Assembly (NCBI GenBank): GCA_964468475.1
Contig: CAYXUL010000002.1
Location: 1-64,000 of the forward strand
Reading direction: 5' to 3'
DNA from: JBECKX01 sp964468475
Lineage (GTDB): Bacteria; Zixibacteria; MSB-5A5; CAIYYT01
Length of the DNA: 64,000 nucleotides
In this document: piece by piece, positions 7,416 to 15,282 of the stretch
Layout of the letters: each line of letters starts with the position of its first letter
How positions within the stretch are numbered: the first letter of the stretch is position 1
Notes under the pieces: generated by a model
Database searches by the model: none
Told to the model about the DNA's origin: nothing
The model's input: only the letters and a program-made list of their open reading frames with translations
Program-made: the position numbers and the translations under genes

Positions 7416-8306
7416 ATGATCACCGTCACTAACCTCACCAAACGCTTCGGCGACCTTACCGCCGTCGATGATATCTCCTTTAAGATCAACAAAGGTGAGG
7501 TGTTCGGTTTGCTGGGTCCGAATGGCGCCGGCAAAAGCACAACCATCAATATGATGGTTGGGATTCTCAAACCGGATGGCGGCTCGGTGGAACTCGAAGG
7601 TATCGGCGACCCGCAAAACCCGGCGTCGCGCAAGCAACTGGGCAACTCCCCGCAAGCGCTGGCAATTTACGACGATCTGACCGCCGAGGAAAATCTCCTA
7701 TTCTTTGGCCGCCTCTATGGTCTCTCAGGTAAGAAGCTCAATGAACAGGTAAGCTGGGCGTTGGAACTGGCCGGCTTGAATTCACGCAAAGACAGCCGGG
7801 TCAAAACCTACTCCGGAGGGATGAAACGCCGCCTCAATCTAGTATGTGCTCTGGTGCATGATCCACAGGTGCTATTTTTCGATGAACCGACGGTGGGTGT
7901 TGATCCGCAGTCGCGCAACCTGATTTTCGACAAAATCGAACAACTGCGCGGCAGCGGCCGGACAATTGTCTATACCACTCACTACATGGAAGAGGCACAA
8001 CGCCTTTGCGACAGACTGGCGATTATCGATCACGGCAAGATCCTCGACTTGGACACCGTCAGCAACCTGCTTGACCGGCATGGCGGCGATGCTGTCGTGA
8101 CCGGTGATTTGATCGAGAGACCGACTGCGGGAGTTGAACTTCCCGGCCATCTCGAAGGCAACTCGCTACGCTTTGAATCGAAGCAACCGTTCGATAAGGT
8201 CGCCGAACTGAATTCGAAGGGTGTCAAGTTTCAGAATCTGCATGTCGAACGCCCTGATCTCGAGAGTGTTTTCCTGAAACTCACTGGAAGGAGCCTACGC
8301 GACTGA
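7416..8306 (+). CDS. ABC-2 type exporter, ATP-binding subunit
   Basis: A 296-residue ABC ATPase. Walker A is GPNGAGKST (about residues 36-44), the signature is YSGGMKRRL, Walker B is VLFFDEP, and the switch His is in TTHYMEEA. The drug/polysaccharide-exporter (DrrA/CcmA-like) class is indicated by length, by VGVDPQSR after Walker B and by a C-terminal extension of about 80 residues. It acts at the inner membrane with the permease encoded next: its TGA and the permease ATG share one base (TGATG at 8304-8308), so translation is coupled. Substrate is unknown. The ribosome binding site is weak. A TetR-type regulator follows the pair. Confidence 0.93.
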   Translation: MITVTNLTKRFGDLTAVDDISFKINKGEVFGLLGPNGAGKSTTINMMVGILKPDGGSVELEGIGDPQNPASRKQLGNSPQALAIYDDLTAEENLLFFGRLYGLSGKKLNEQVSWALELAGLNSRKDSRVKTYSGGMKRRLNLVCALVHDPQVLFFDEPTVGVDPQSRNLIFDKIEQLRGSGRTIVYTTHYMEEAQRLCDRLAIIDHGKILDLDTVSNLLDRHGGDAVVTGDLIERPTAGVELPGHLEGNSLRFESKQPFDKVAELNSKGVKFQNLHVERPDLESVFLKLTGRSLRD

Positions 8307-9496
8307 TGCGTGCGATTTACCACCTGGCAATGAAGGATATCAAGCTGCTATTGCGTGATCGCTTTGGGCTGTTCTGGGTTATTGTATTCCCCTTCCTGAT
8401 GGCTCTGCTCTTCGGCGTGGTTTTCAGCGGCGGCAGTGGGGCCAGCCATAGTATGAAGGTGGCTTTAGTGACTGACTCTCTTGGGCTGGCGCCCAGTAAT
8501 GATGCCGAAACATTCTACGCCGAACTGGAGAAGTCGAGTGCGTTGGAGGTTCAGCGCATGCCCTATGATTCCGCAAAGGCCGCCGTCGGCAAAGGCAAAC
8601 TCGCGGCTTATGTCGACTACCACCCCGGCGAACTGGATGGCCAGCCATTCGCAATGTTTGCATCCGAGGGCGGACCGTCGATCGAAGTCGGCATTGACCC
8701 GTCGCGCAAAGCAGAAGCAGGATACCTGCAGGGTCTGGTCAGCCAGGCCTATTTCGCGCGCATGCAGGGAATTTTCAGTAATACCAAATCGTGGGACAAC
8801 GCGATCAAGCAACAACTAAGCGCTATCGACACTGCCAGCGGCATCGATGCTCCCAGACGTCGGGCTCTCAGCAGATTGTACACCAGCCTCGACACCGTGA
8901 TGTCGTCGGTCGACCAGCTTAATGCGGAGCAGTCTCAGAATCAGAAGGATAGTACCGCAGCTGCGGGCACCTCGGGGTTTGGAAACGTTAATATCGATTT
9001 CAAGGATATTGCAGTTAATCAGAATGGTCCGCGCACAGCATTCGAGATAACCTTNNNNNNNNNNNNNNNNNNNNNNNNNNNNNNNNNNNNNNNNNNNNNN
9101 NNNNNNNNNNNNNNNNNNNNNNNNNNNNNNNNNNNNNNNNNNNNNNNNNNNNNNCTGGCGCTGGCGATTTTCGCATCAGCTTTCTGCTTCGTCGGCCTGA
9201 TGATGTTTATCAGCGTCATCGGCAAAACCGAGCGGTCGGTGGCAGGCGCGGGTTGGGCAATCTTCCTGGTCTTTGCCATGACCGGCGGCGGGATGGTCCC
9301 TTTGATGATCATGCCACCCTGGATGCTCAAAGTTGGCAGCATCTCGCCTGTGAAGTGGAGCATGCTCTCCTTTGAAGGCGCAATCTGGCGCGGTTTCACG
9401 CTTGGCGATATGATGACACCTGTTATCATATTGTTAGTCTATGGTCTGGTTGCTTTCCTCATCGGCGTAATGATACTGCAAAAATATGACTATTGA
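8306..9496 (+). CDS. ABC-2 type exporter, permease subunit (interrupted by gap)
   Basis: The visible N-terminal part has one membrane helix (about residues 17-40, FGLFWVIVFPFLMALLFGVVF), then a large extracytoplasmic domain, as in YhiH/YbhS-type ABC-2 permeases. After a 100-N gap (9055-9154) four hydrophobic segments follow, including the family's 'ASAFCFVGLMMFIS' and 'MPPWMLKVGSISPVKW' stretches, and the protein ends IGVMILQKYDY. The gap falls where the second membrane helix and the ER-x(4)-LxRL loop are expected, so roughly 50 more residues than the 33 spanned by the N run may be missing. The reading frame on both sides agrees only by the arbitrary gap length. It forms the membrane channel for the ATPase just upstream. 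Confidence 0.88.
   Translation: MRAIYHLAMKDIKLLLRDRFGLFWVIVFPFLMALLFGVVFSGGSGASHSMKVALVTDSLGLAPSNDAETFYAELEKSSALEVQRMPYDSAKAAVGKGKLAAYVDYHPGELDGQPFAMFASEGGPSIEVGIDPSRKAEAGYLQGLVSQAYFARMQGIFSNTKSWDNAIKQQLSAIDTASGIDAPRRRALSRLYTSLDTVMSSVDQLNAEQSQNQKDSTAAAGTSGFGNVNIDFKDIAVNQNGPRTAFEITXXXXXXXXXXXXXXXXXXXXXXXXXXXXXXXXXXLALAIFASAFCFVGLMMFISVIGKTERSVAGAGWAIFLVFAMTGGGMVPLMIMPPWMLKVGSISPVKWSMLSFEGAIWRGFTLGDMMTPVIILLVYGLVAFLIGVMILQKYDY
9055..9154. other. scaffold gap (100 N)
   Basis: Exactly 100 N inside the ABC permease gene. The flanks share no visible overlap, so real sequence is missing here; family comparison suggests the true gap is longer than 100 bases. Confidence 0.9.
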
Positions 9497-9580
9497 CCTC
9501 GCACGTTGGCACATTTCAGACTTTGCATTATTCAGTCTTTGACATCCTCAAACTTCCCCTTGCCGGGATATAAAACATTT

Positions 9581-9629
9581 GTTAGCTAACGTCTGTGATG
9601 ACTTGTAAACTTTTACTTTGAGAGCTAAC
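9581..9629 (+). promoter_or_regulatory. candidate TetR operator: palindrome GTTAGCTAAC plus half-site
   Basis: GTTAGCTAAC (9581-9590) is a perfect ten-base palindrome seven bases after a TATAAA (9569-9574) that could be a -10 box. The half-site AGCTAAC recurs at 9623-9629, just before the ATG of the TetR-family gene. This placement fits autoregulation by the TetR protein; control of the ABC exporter upstream is possible but not shown. Confidence 0.4.
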
Positions 9630-9630
9630 T

Positions 9631-10203
9631 ATGCCCAAGAAACGAAGCTATAATCAAGAATCCGTACTTTCTGCGGCCATTGAAGTAATTCAGCGCCGAG
9701 GTATAGAAAATCTGAGTGCCCGTAGTGTTGCGGCTCAGCTGGGAAGCTCGACGGCACCCGTATATGGCAGCTTTAATTCGATGGCGGAGTTGGAAAACGC
9801 TACTCTGGCGACCGCGAAGGAGCGGCTGCTGGATTACACCGGCAATCCGGTCACCGATTTGACCTTTCTCAATATTGGTATCGGGATGGTGACTTTTGCG
9901 CGGGAGGAACCGGAACTGTTCCGTGCCCTCTTTTTTGGCGAAAGTCGCAAGCGCGAGATTCTCGATGACATTTTGATGACCTGTTTCGACCGAATGTCCG
10001 AGGATGAGCAATTGCGCGAAGTGCCGACAGCTTCCAAAGTTGAGCTGCTTGATCGTATGTTTATGTTCGCTCACGGGATGGCATCATTGGTCAGCGTGGG
10101 ATTGCTATCCGACAGTAGCGACGGGTATATCCGCAGGATTCTCGGCGACGTTGGCGGGCTATTGATAGAGGACGTGATCCGGGGGATGCAGAGCCAGAAT
10201 TGA
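9631..10203 (+). CDS. TetR-family transcriptional regulator
   Basis: A 190-residue protein. The N-terminal TetR DNA-binding domain spans about residues 6-52 with the typical 'AAIEVIQRRGIENLSARSVA' helices and the recognition helix region SSTAPVYGSFNSMAEL. The C-terminal ligand-binding half is all-helical with low conservation, as is usual (FGESRKREILDDILMTCFDRM). It follows the ABC exporter by 134 bases in the same direction and has its own palindromic upstream site, so a local role in repressing itself, and perhaps the exporter, is likely. The effector is unknown. The ribosome binding site is weak, and the candidate operator overlaps the region where it would lie. Confidence 0.88.
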   Translation: MPKKRSYNQESVLSAAIEVIQRRGIENLSARSVAAQLGSSTAPVYGSFNSMAELENATLATAKERLLDYTGNPVTDLTFLNIGIGMVTFAREEPELFRALFFGESRKREILDDILMTCFDRMSEDEQLREVPTASKVELLDRMFMFAHGMASLVSVGLLSDSSDGYIRRILGDVGGLLIEDVIRGMQSQN

Positions 10204-10232
10204 GTCAGGTCTTCGCAGCAGCCCCTCCTCGC

Positions 10233-11093
10233 TCACTTCGCCGGCAGGGTGATATTCACCGCCAGCTGCCACTTGCCGTCACCACCCTTTCGCCAGATTC
10301 GCAGATAGGCTTCTTTCGCTGAGGCCGTTGCAGAGTCGTCTTTGACTTTCTGGGTGCCATAGGCATACCCCAGATCGCCGGAAGCGGCCACCACGATTTC
10401 CATGGGACTAACTTCCATCTCGGCGGGGAGGCTCTTGAGCTGGTCAGCAACCGCCGCCTTGCCGATAAGTGGCTTGGCGCCGTCGCGATAGAAGCGGACA
10501 TCGTCGGCAAGGAGTGCGGCGTAGTGATCTTGCAGGTCCGTCCCGCCCAAGCTGTCGAAGGCGGATTCGAGGTCAGCGACCTCGTTCCAACCGGTGTCGG
10601 AATCGAATCTGTTGCCGGCGGTCGTAGCCGTGACTAACTCTGCAGGCTCGTAAGGAGCATCGTGATTAACACCGATGTCGACCACAACCATCCAGCCGCC
10701 CTCACGTGTCTTGCGCCAAATCGACAGATAGTGCCCGAAAAAGGTTTGCTCGGAACGTTCGCCATTCGGCAGAAATTCCCACGGACCGGTAGTGTAGCCA
10801 AGATCGCCCGACTCGGAGACATCGGCAAATTCCGGTTCCCAAATCAGCAGGGCTTTGGACTCACCGCGCTCACGGTACCAGAGTTTGCCGTTTACGGGCA
10901 TAGGCCGAAATACCACCGCATTGTCACTGAGCGTGCTCAGAAATGCTTGCTGCATTCCCTCGGCTTTTGCACGCTGGGCGAACTCCCGCTCGGAGTTTAC
11001 CAGATCCTTTAGGTCCTTCGACCGATCTGCGAGTGCGTCGCTACTCGCACCCATGATCAGTCCTAGCATCGTTAAGGCCAAAATTAACTTCAT
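10233..11093 (-). CDS. exported protein with two NTF2-like (DUF4440/SnoaL-type) domains
   Basis: I use the second ATG (11093), which has AGGA just upstream and gives a compact signal peptide (MKLILALTMLGLIMGASSDALA); the ATG at 11105 is also possible. The mature protein holds two tandem cone-shaped NTF2-like domains, about residues 25-150 and 160-286. Each ends in the family's 'YLSIWRK..GGW' or 'YLRIWRKGGDGKWQLAVN' strand pair. Such domains bind small hydrophobic ligands or act as isomerase-like scaffolds; no catalytic residues are assigned. It is convergent with the TetR gene. The duplication within one chain suggests an internal dimer. Function is unknown. Confidence 0.75.
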   Translation of the reverse strand: MKLILALTMLGLIMGASSDALADRSKDLKDLVNSEREFAQRAKAEGMQQAFLSTLSDNAVVFRPMPVNGKLWYRERGESKALLIWEPEFADVSESGDLGYTTGPWEFLPNGERSEQTFFGHYLSIWRKTREGGWMVVVDIGVNHDAPYEPAELVTATTAGNRFDSDTGWNEVADLESAFDSLGGTDLQDHYAALLADDVRFYRDGAKPLIGKAAVADQLKSLPAEMEVSPMEIVVAASGDLGYAYGTQKVKDDSATASAKEAYLRIWRKGGDGKWQLAVNITLPAK

Positions 11094-11241
11094 AGAATCC
11101 TGCACCTATTCTGGATGAATTTTTCACTTCAAACCCGGAGTACGAGGGACTTTGCCCGGTACTGACTCGAAACTCTCTCTTCCCCGGGAGCCCGAATTTT
11201 CTTTTTGCAGCATGGATTAGAAGATATTCTTACTAGTATCG

Positions 11242-12009
11242 ATGGCCAATCCATTTTTCGCAAAGCACAGCTCGCGGCCATATCTGACCCTGCTGTATGC
11301 TGCGGCCTGCCTGATTGTGACCGTGCCAACGATCTTCTGGCCCGACCTGTATTCAGTCTTTGGCGGCCCACCGCAGCAACATCATCCCTGGCTGTTGTTT
11401 ACAGCAGCATTTCAGCATGGTTACGCGGGAATACCGCCGCTGGTGCATCTGCTGGTCAGCCTCGGTTTTCTCTTTCTCCTCGGTCCCATCCTTGAACGAG
11501 TTCTCGGCACCTGGCGCTATGGTCTGCTGATCCTGACTGCAATCGTCGTATACTCGCTGGCGCTCTATCTGTCAACCTTACAGGCAAATGGCGCCACGGG
11601 CGTAATCTGGGCCTTCGGCCCGCCGCTGTTCGTCGTCATGCGGGAAGCGCGCCACCTGTATGGCACTTCCGTGCGCAACAACTCAACTTACCAGCTGATC
11701 GGCAATGTTTTAATATTGATGTATGTCGTCATCACCATCTTCATGACGGCGATACCTTATTTGGGCGGGTTCCGCGGAAATCTGCTGTATGGATTTGTGT
11801 TCGGCAACCTGTTTCATTTCACGGCAACCGTGGTGGGAGTGCTTTTCGCAGTTATGTACCGGCACAGAATACGGGAGCGATTGCTGCGGGTTTCGCTCGA
11901 ACCGGCTCTGACTGCCGATGAATCCGTCGGGGCGGATGCTCTCAGCATTGGCATCGGCATCGCCGTTGATGCGTTGCTGCTGACGGTGTTACTGCTGGCG
12001 CTCTTTTGA
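11242..12009 (+). CDS. rhomboid-like membrane protein lacking the catalytic serine
   Basis: A 255-residue polytopic protein with about six membrane helices. The layout follows rhomboid proteases: an N-terminal helix, then 'FTAAFQHGYAGIPPLVHLL' (the L1 loop His cluster), 'LFLLGPILERVLGTWRYG' (the ER..G..R motif after helix 2), the helix-4 motif, and a helix-6 His. The helix-4 motif, normally G-x-S-G, reads GATG with Thr119 in place of the nucleophile; the helix-6 His192 (GNLFHFTATVVG) is kept. That makes it a candidate inactive rhomboid (pseudoprotease) or, less likely, a threonine-using one. The start ATG lacks a clear ribosome binding site, so a nearby alternative start is possible. Its neighbours do not suggest a substrate. 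Confidence 0.7.
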   Translation: MANPFFAKHSSRPYLTLLYAAACLIVTVPTIFWPDLYSVFGGPPQQHHPWLLFTAAFQHGYAGIPPLVHLLVSLGFLFLLGPILERVLGTWRYGLLILTAIVVYSLALYLSTLQANGATGVIWAFGPPLFVVMREARHLYGTSVRNNSTYQLIGNVLILMYVVITIFMTAIPYLGGFRGNLLYGFVFGNLFHFTATVVGVLFAVMYRHRIRERLLRVSLEPALTADESVGADALSIGIGIAVDALLLTVLLLALF

Positions 12010-12142
12010 GGGCGAGTCAGACGCGATGAAACAATTGCGCTGACCAGAGTGTCTTAAGTATAGTCACTAGAGAACCAGTCATAATGCGGGCTTTGTATAT
12101 AATTGAATACTCTGAGGAACTATTGGAGATGGAGTTTTTGCC

Positions 12143-12416
12143 ATGACCAGTCAATCTGAGCATATTCATTTGCTGGGGATTATTTTCGTCGTTTGGGGAT
12201 GCCTTTCATTGTTGCTGGGCGTCGGGATGTGGCTGTTTTTCGCGGGTCTGGGCGCATTTTCGGGTGAAAGGGAGGCACTCGCGGTCATGTTGGTCATCGC
12301 CACGGTAGCNNNNNNNNNNNNNNNNNNNNNNNNNNNNNNNNNNNNNNNNNNNNNNNNNNNNNNNNNNNNNNNNNNNNNNNNNNNNNNNNNNNNNNNNNNN
12401 NNNNNNNNNTTGATAA
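12143..12416 (+). CDS. small membrane protein of unknown function (interrupted by gap)
   Basis: The readable N-terminal part has two hydrophobic segments: LLGIIFVVWGCLSLLLGVGM and WLFFAGLGAF, then after a short polar turn a third begins (ALAVMLVIATV). GGAG eight bases before the ATG supports the start. A 100-N gap (12310-12409) hides the middle. Immediately after it TGA TAA stands at 12411-12416, followed by a strong hairpin; I think the gene ends there in its true frame, rather than at 12481 where a frame carried arbitrarily through the N run stops. It resembles four-helix membrane proteins of unknown function. The gap length and so the protein length are unknown. Confidence 0.55.
12310..12409. 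other. scaffold gap (100 N)
   Basis: Exactly 100 N within a small membrane-protein gene. The reading frame across it is arbitrary. Confidence 0.9.
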
Positions 12417-12421
12417 GACAA

Positions 12422-12449
12422 CGGCGTCGGGAGTTTGATTCCGACGCCG
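12422..12449. terminator. strong hairpin between convergent genes
   Basis: CGGCGTCGG (12422-12430) and CCGACGCCG (12441-12449) form a perfect nine-base GC-rich stem with a ten-base loop. It lies between the small membrane-protein gene and the convergent LiaF-like gene ending at 12523. No U-tract follows on either strand, so it may end or stabilise either transcript rather than be a classical intrinsic terminator. Confidence 0.4.
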
Positions 12450-12522
12450 CAGTCGCTTGGATCGGATGGAGAATCCGATGATACGGAATGTGCTGTTCAG
12501 TAGCCCTTTGCTATAGTCTACG

Positions 12523-13446
12523 TTAATATTTCCTTACGGTTACACCGCAGTTGTCTAAATTCGCAACAACATCAAATCGTACCGGCGCGGTCTCATAGTT
12601 CTCGGTAAACAACGCCCCATCCCGCAGACGCACACCCAGATCAGCCTGAGCATCGGGATCGAGATCGATGCCGTAAAGCCTGATACCTGCTGTCGCAGGA
12701 AAATAGAGTTCGACATCGTTGGAGCGACCCTTCAGGTCAAGGCGTGTTTCTGCCTGCCCATCTCCAAACTTGAAACGCAAGTTGCTGTAGTCAGCTTCAA
12801 CATTCATCTTCTTTACGGAAAGATCCTGGGCAAAGAACCTGATTTCGGTATCATCGAGATTGAAGTCGAGCGAATAATCGACCCCCGGATGAAGATAGCA
12901 GCGCCAGTCGTGATGCCCCGAATTGTATTCATTGGCTAATCTCGCCAGCCAGCGGTGATCCTTCTCGGATACCTTGATGTCGCAGTTTCCCGCATCACAG
13001 TGCGAGTCAAGGCCGATGCCGCCACGGCTGGAGCGCGAGACAATCCGCATCAAGTCCGCAGAGGATCCTGTGTTGTAGTAGATGCGCCCGTCATCGAAAT
13101 CGAACTTAATCGACGCCGAACTCTGATCGTCGTAGCTGACCGACGCCGTCGTACGGCCGCCGAAATAGTCACTGAAGTCCCGGTAATCTCTCTGGAAATG
13201 GAGCCCGCCGTTCAGCCAGACCACGTACGCAAACGTTGCCAGCAACAGCAGAGCTGATAGGTAACTCAAGGGCCGAAACCTCGACTTGCGGAACATCAGA
13301 TTGATACCGATTGCTATCAGAAGTACCGGCCACAGCCTGAGCAGGTCCCACCACACCCAGCTACTGAGATAGTCCAGATTCGTTGCCAGCAGTGTGCCCC
13401 CAATCAGTATCAAGAGTACTCCCCAATTAACTCTCGACGGACTCAT
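12523..13446 (-). CDS. LiaF-like membrane protein (LiaI-type helices plus adhesin-like beta domain)
   Basis: The start at 13446 has GGAGG five bases upstream, inside the end of the pspC-like gene. The 307-residue product begins with three hydrophobic segments of the LiaI/DUF5668 type (WGVLLILIGGTLLATNLDYL; LLRLWPVLLIAIGINLMFR; YLSALLLLATFAYVVWL). It continues with a beta-rich domain (about 95-307) like the LiaF/DUF2154 'cell-wall-active antibiotic response' domain or DUF4097 adhesins, with strands such as MNVEADYSNLRFKFGDGQAE and a final DVVANLDNCGVTVRKY. Such proteins sense or modulate envelope stress, often with LiaRS-type systems; no kinase lies nearby. It overlaps the upstream gene by 20 bases, so the two are translationally coupled. 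Confidence 0.8.
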   Translation of the reverse strand: MSPSRVNWGVLLILIGGTLLATNLDYLSSWVWWDLLRLWPVLLIAIGINLMFRKSRFRPLSYLSALLLLATFAYVVWLNGGLHFQRDYRDFSDYFGGRTTASVSYDDQSSASIKFDFDDGRIYYNTGSSADLMRIVSRSSRGGIGLDSHCDAGNCDIKVSEKDHRWLARLANEYNSGHHDWRCYLHPGVDYSLDFNLDDTEIRFFAQDLSVKKMNVEADYSNLRFKFGDGQAETRLDLKGRSNDVELYFPATAGIRLYGIDLDPDAQADLGVRLRDGALFTENYETAPVRFDVVANLDNCGVTVRKY

Positions 13447-13852
13447 GTGCCCCTCCATTAGCTTTTTCAGTTTCAGAGTGGGTAGCGCTGCGCCAGATCA
13501 AACCGGCGCCAATCAGGATGAGGATCGCCGGCCAGAACACTCCCCAGTGGAACCACCAGAACAGCCTGTTCAACAGAAATGCCACGCCCACCAGGATCAG
13601 CAACAGCCCCGGAATGTATTTGCGCAACTCCGATGGCTCGCTCTGGGTAGATTCCACTACAGCACCGGCCGGAGAACGCGGGATCAGCACCCAGGCGGCC
13701 GCATAAGCCACCAGGCCGATGCCGTTCGCGAAAACCAGTACAACTGCCACAATGCGGATAATAGCGGGGTCGATTTCGAAATAGTCCCCCAGACCACCGC
13801 AAACACCGGCTATGACTTTGCTCTGATCAGAGCGGTATAGTTTCTTCTTCAT
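13427..13852 (-). CDS. PspC-domain protein with LiaI-like C-terminal helices
   Basis: The ATG at 13852 follows GGAGG and gives 141 residues (a longer frame upstream has no ribosome binding site). Residues 1-60 are a PspC domain: KKLYRSDQSKVIAGVCGGLG, DYFEIDPAIIRIV, then a membrane helix (GLVAYAAAWVLIPR). A second part, about 77-130, has LiaI/DUF5668-type paired helices (YIPGLLLILVGVAFLLNRLF; VFWPAILILIGAGLIWRS). PspC proteins sense inner-membrane damage in the phage-shock response. The gene is first in a two-gene unit with the LiaF-like protein, which shares the same DUF5668-type helices, so the two probably interact in the membrane. No pspA or pspF is nearby. Confidence 0.88.
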   Translation of the reverse strand: MKKKLYRSDQSKVIAGVCGGLGDYFEIDPAIIRIVAVVLVFANGIGLVAYAAAWVLIPRSPAGAVVESTQSEPSELRKYIPGLLLILVGVAFLLNRLFWWFHWGVFWPAILILIGAGLIWRSATHSETEKANGGAHESVES

Positions 13853-14023
13853 TCGACAAACCTCCGTGTCGGTGGATCTTTCCCCCATTCATAAGACTCG
13901 CCGGACAATACGAAAGTTTCAGATTGAGCTGTTTTATGGCGTCTCTTTTGGCTATCGCCATGGTTCAGAGCGAAACTAATCGACCGATACTTTGAAAGTA
14001 AGATTGTATAAGAGGCAGTCAAA

Positions 14024-15103
14024 ATGCGCGCAACCGGCGAGAAGATAAAATCGAATAAGATTAGTGTGGTGAACGACTTCGAGACACGCGAGCATCCAAA
14101 CCTCCTGAAACGCTATCAGTTGATAGGCCTGGTTATGCTTATCATTGTAATCTCGCTGGTCGGGTATGGTGTTTATCGCTACAAGCTCAGAAGCTTGGTC
14201 GCCGGCAATATAGCTGAGCATCTGCCGCTGTCGCCTAATCGACCGCCGCAGGAACTGACCAGCTTTCCGATTCGCTATGCCGGCAACGACCTGACGCCAC
14301 GGGCGCTGGCCTACTTGCATGACACGCTCTTCGTCGCCTTCGTAGAACAGCCGATTGTCCAGCTCTATGACTCCGACCTTGCCCTGCTTGCTACCTGGCG
14401 ATTGCAGCGCCCTGACACTCTGATACCGACTCAGATTGCTGTTACTGATTCGTTTTTCGTCGCTTCCGATACGACACACAATCTGATCGGGATATACGAT
14501 CATGAGGGATTCTATGTCGCCTCAGTAGCCTGGTACCCGGAGCGTTCAGCGCGGGTCAATCCGGCGCAAATCAGCGTCGATTCGCGGCAAATCACGGTAG
14601 TCGACGACGCGATGAACCAGGTAGCCTCGATTTCGCTTCTCAACGATGCACCGTTTTTCAAATTCCTCGAGCTTCTCAGGGTAACGCCTTCACCTTTCAA
14701 ACCCGATGAAGCCCGACTCAGTTGCGCCTGGTTTGCTCCCGACAGCAATCTCTGGCTGGGGACCTCGAACGGCAAAGCGGTGATGCTGTCGCTCACCAGC
14801 GGCGCCGTAAATAATCTCGACAGGCCCTCATTATCCCAAATCTCTGATCCAATCCAATTCGTTGACGTTAATCATGCCATCCGCTCCAACCGCTATCCCA
14901 ATCCCAAACCTATTCCTCGAGTGCACATGCTCGACCGGGTCAGCGGCAAAGTCTTTGTCTATGACTTGAGCGGCAAACTGACCCTGGTCTACCCGCAGGA
15001 TCGCGGCCTTGAGCAGCCACTGGCCATAGCTGTCAACCAGGAAAAGCGCCACATTTACATTGCCGAGAGCGGACGCAGCGCAATTACCGTCTTTGGCTTC
15101 TGA
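14024..15103 (+). CDS. membrane-anchored beta-propeller-like protein
   Basis: A 359-residue protein with a GAGG ribosome binding site. A polar N-terminus of some 30 residues precedes one membrane helix (about 32-50, LIGLVMLIIVISLVGYGVY), so most of the chain lies outside the cytoplasm. The rest has repeated beta segments of NHL/YVTN-propeller style: LTPRALAYLHDTLFVAFVE, PTQIAVTDSFFVASDTT, PAQISVDSRQITVVDDAMNQ and a final EQPLAIAVNQEKRHIYIAES. No catalytic residues are recognised; propellers of this type usually mediate protein or glycan contacts. It is divergent from the PspC/LiaF pair (170 bases apart) and not obviously linked to the TldD/E pair downstream. Confidence 0.65.
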   Translation: MRATGEKIKSNKISVVNDFETREHPNLLKRYQLIGLVMLIIVISLVGYGVYRYKLRSLVAGNIAEHLPLSPNRPPQELTSFPIRYAGNDLTPRALAYLHDTLFVAFVEQPIVQLYDSDLALLATWRLQRPDTLIPTQIAVTDSFFVASDTTHNLIGIYDHEGFYVASVAWYPERSARVNPAQISVDSRQITVVDDAMNQVASISLLNDAPFFKFLELLRVTPSPFKPDEARLSCAWFAPDSNLWLGTSNGKAVMLSLTSGAVNNLDRPSLSQISDPIQFVDVNHAIRSNRYPNPKPIPRVHMLDRVSGKVFVYDLSGKLTLVYPQDRGLEQPLAIAVNQEKRHIYIAESGRSAITVFGF

Positions 15104-15282
15104 ATTAAAATCGATTCGTGAATAACGACGTTCAAAAGTGATCCTCAACGACACGTGTTACAAGTAGCGTACTTTGTCACATTTTCTGGGTATAACTGAA
15201 AGGTATTTATGGCATTCAGAGAATCGGAATAGTATAGATGTACCCGAGTGCCATTTTTCTTGATAGAAGGAGTTATCACTGA

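Noticed and set aside
13976..14503. A 175-codon minus-strand frame
   Set aside because: It lies antisense to the anchored propeller-like gene, which has a ribosome binding site and a membrane helix; the antisense frame has neither.
15174..15196. TTGTCA and TATAAC before the TldD-like gene
   Set aside because: The spacer is only 11 bases, too short for a normal sigma70 promoter.
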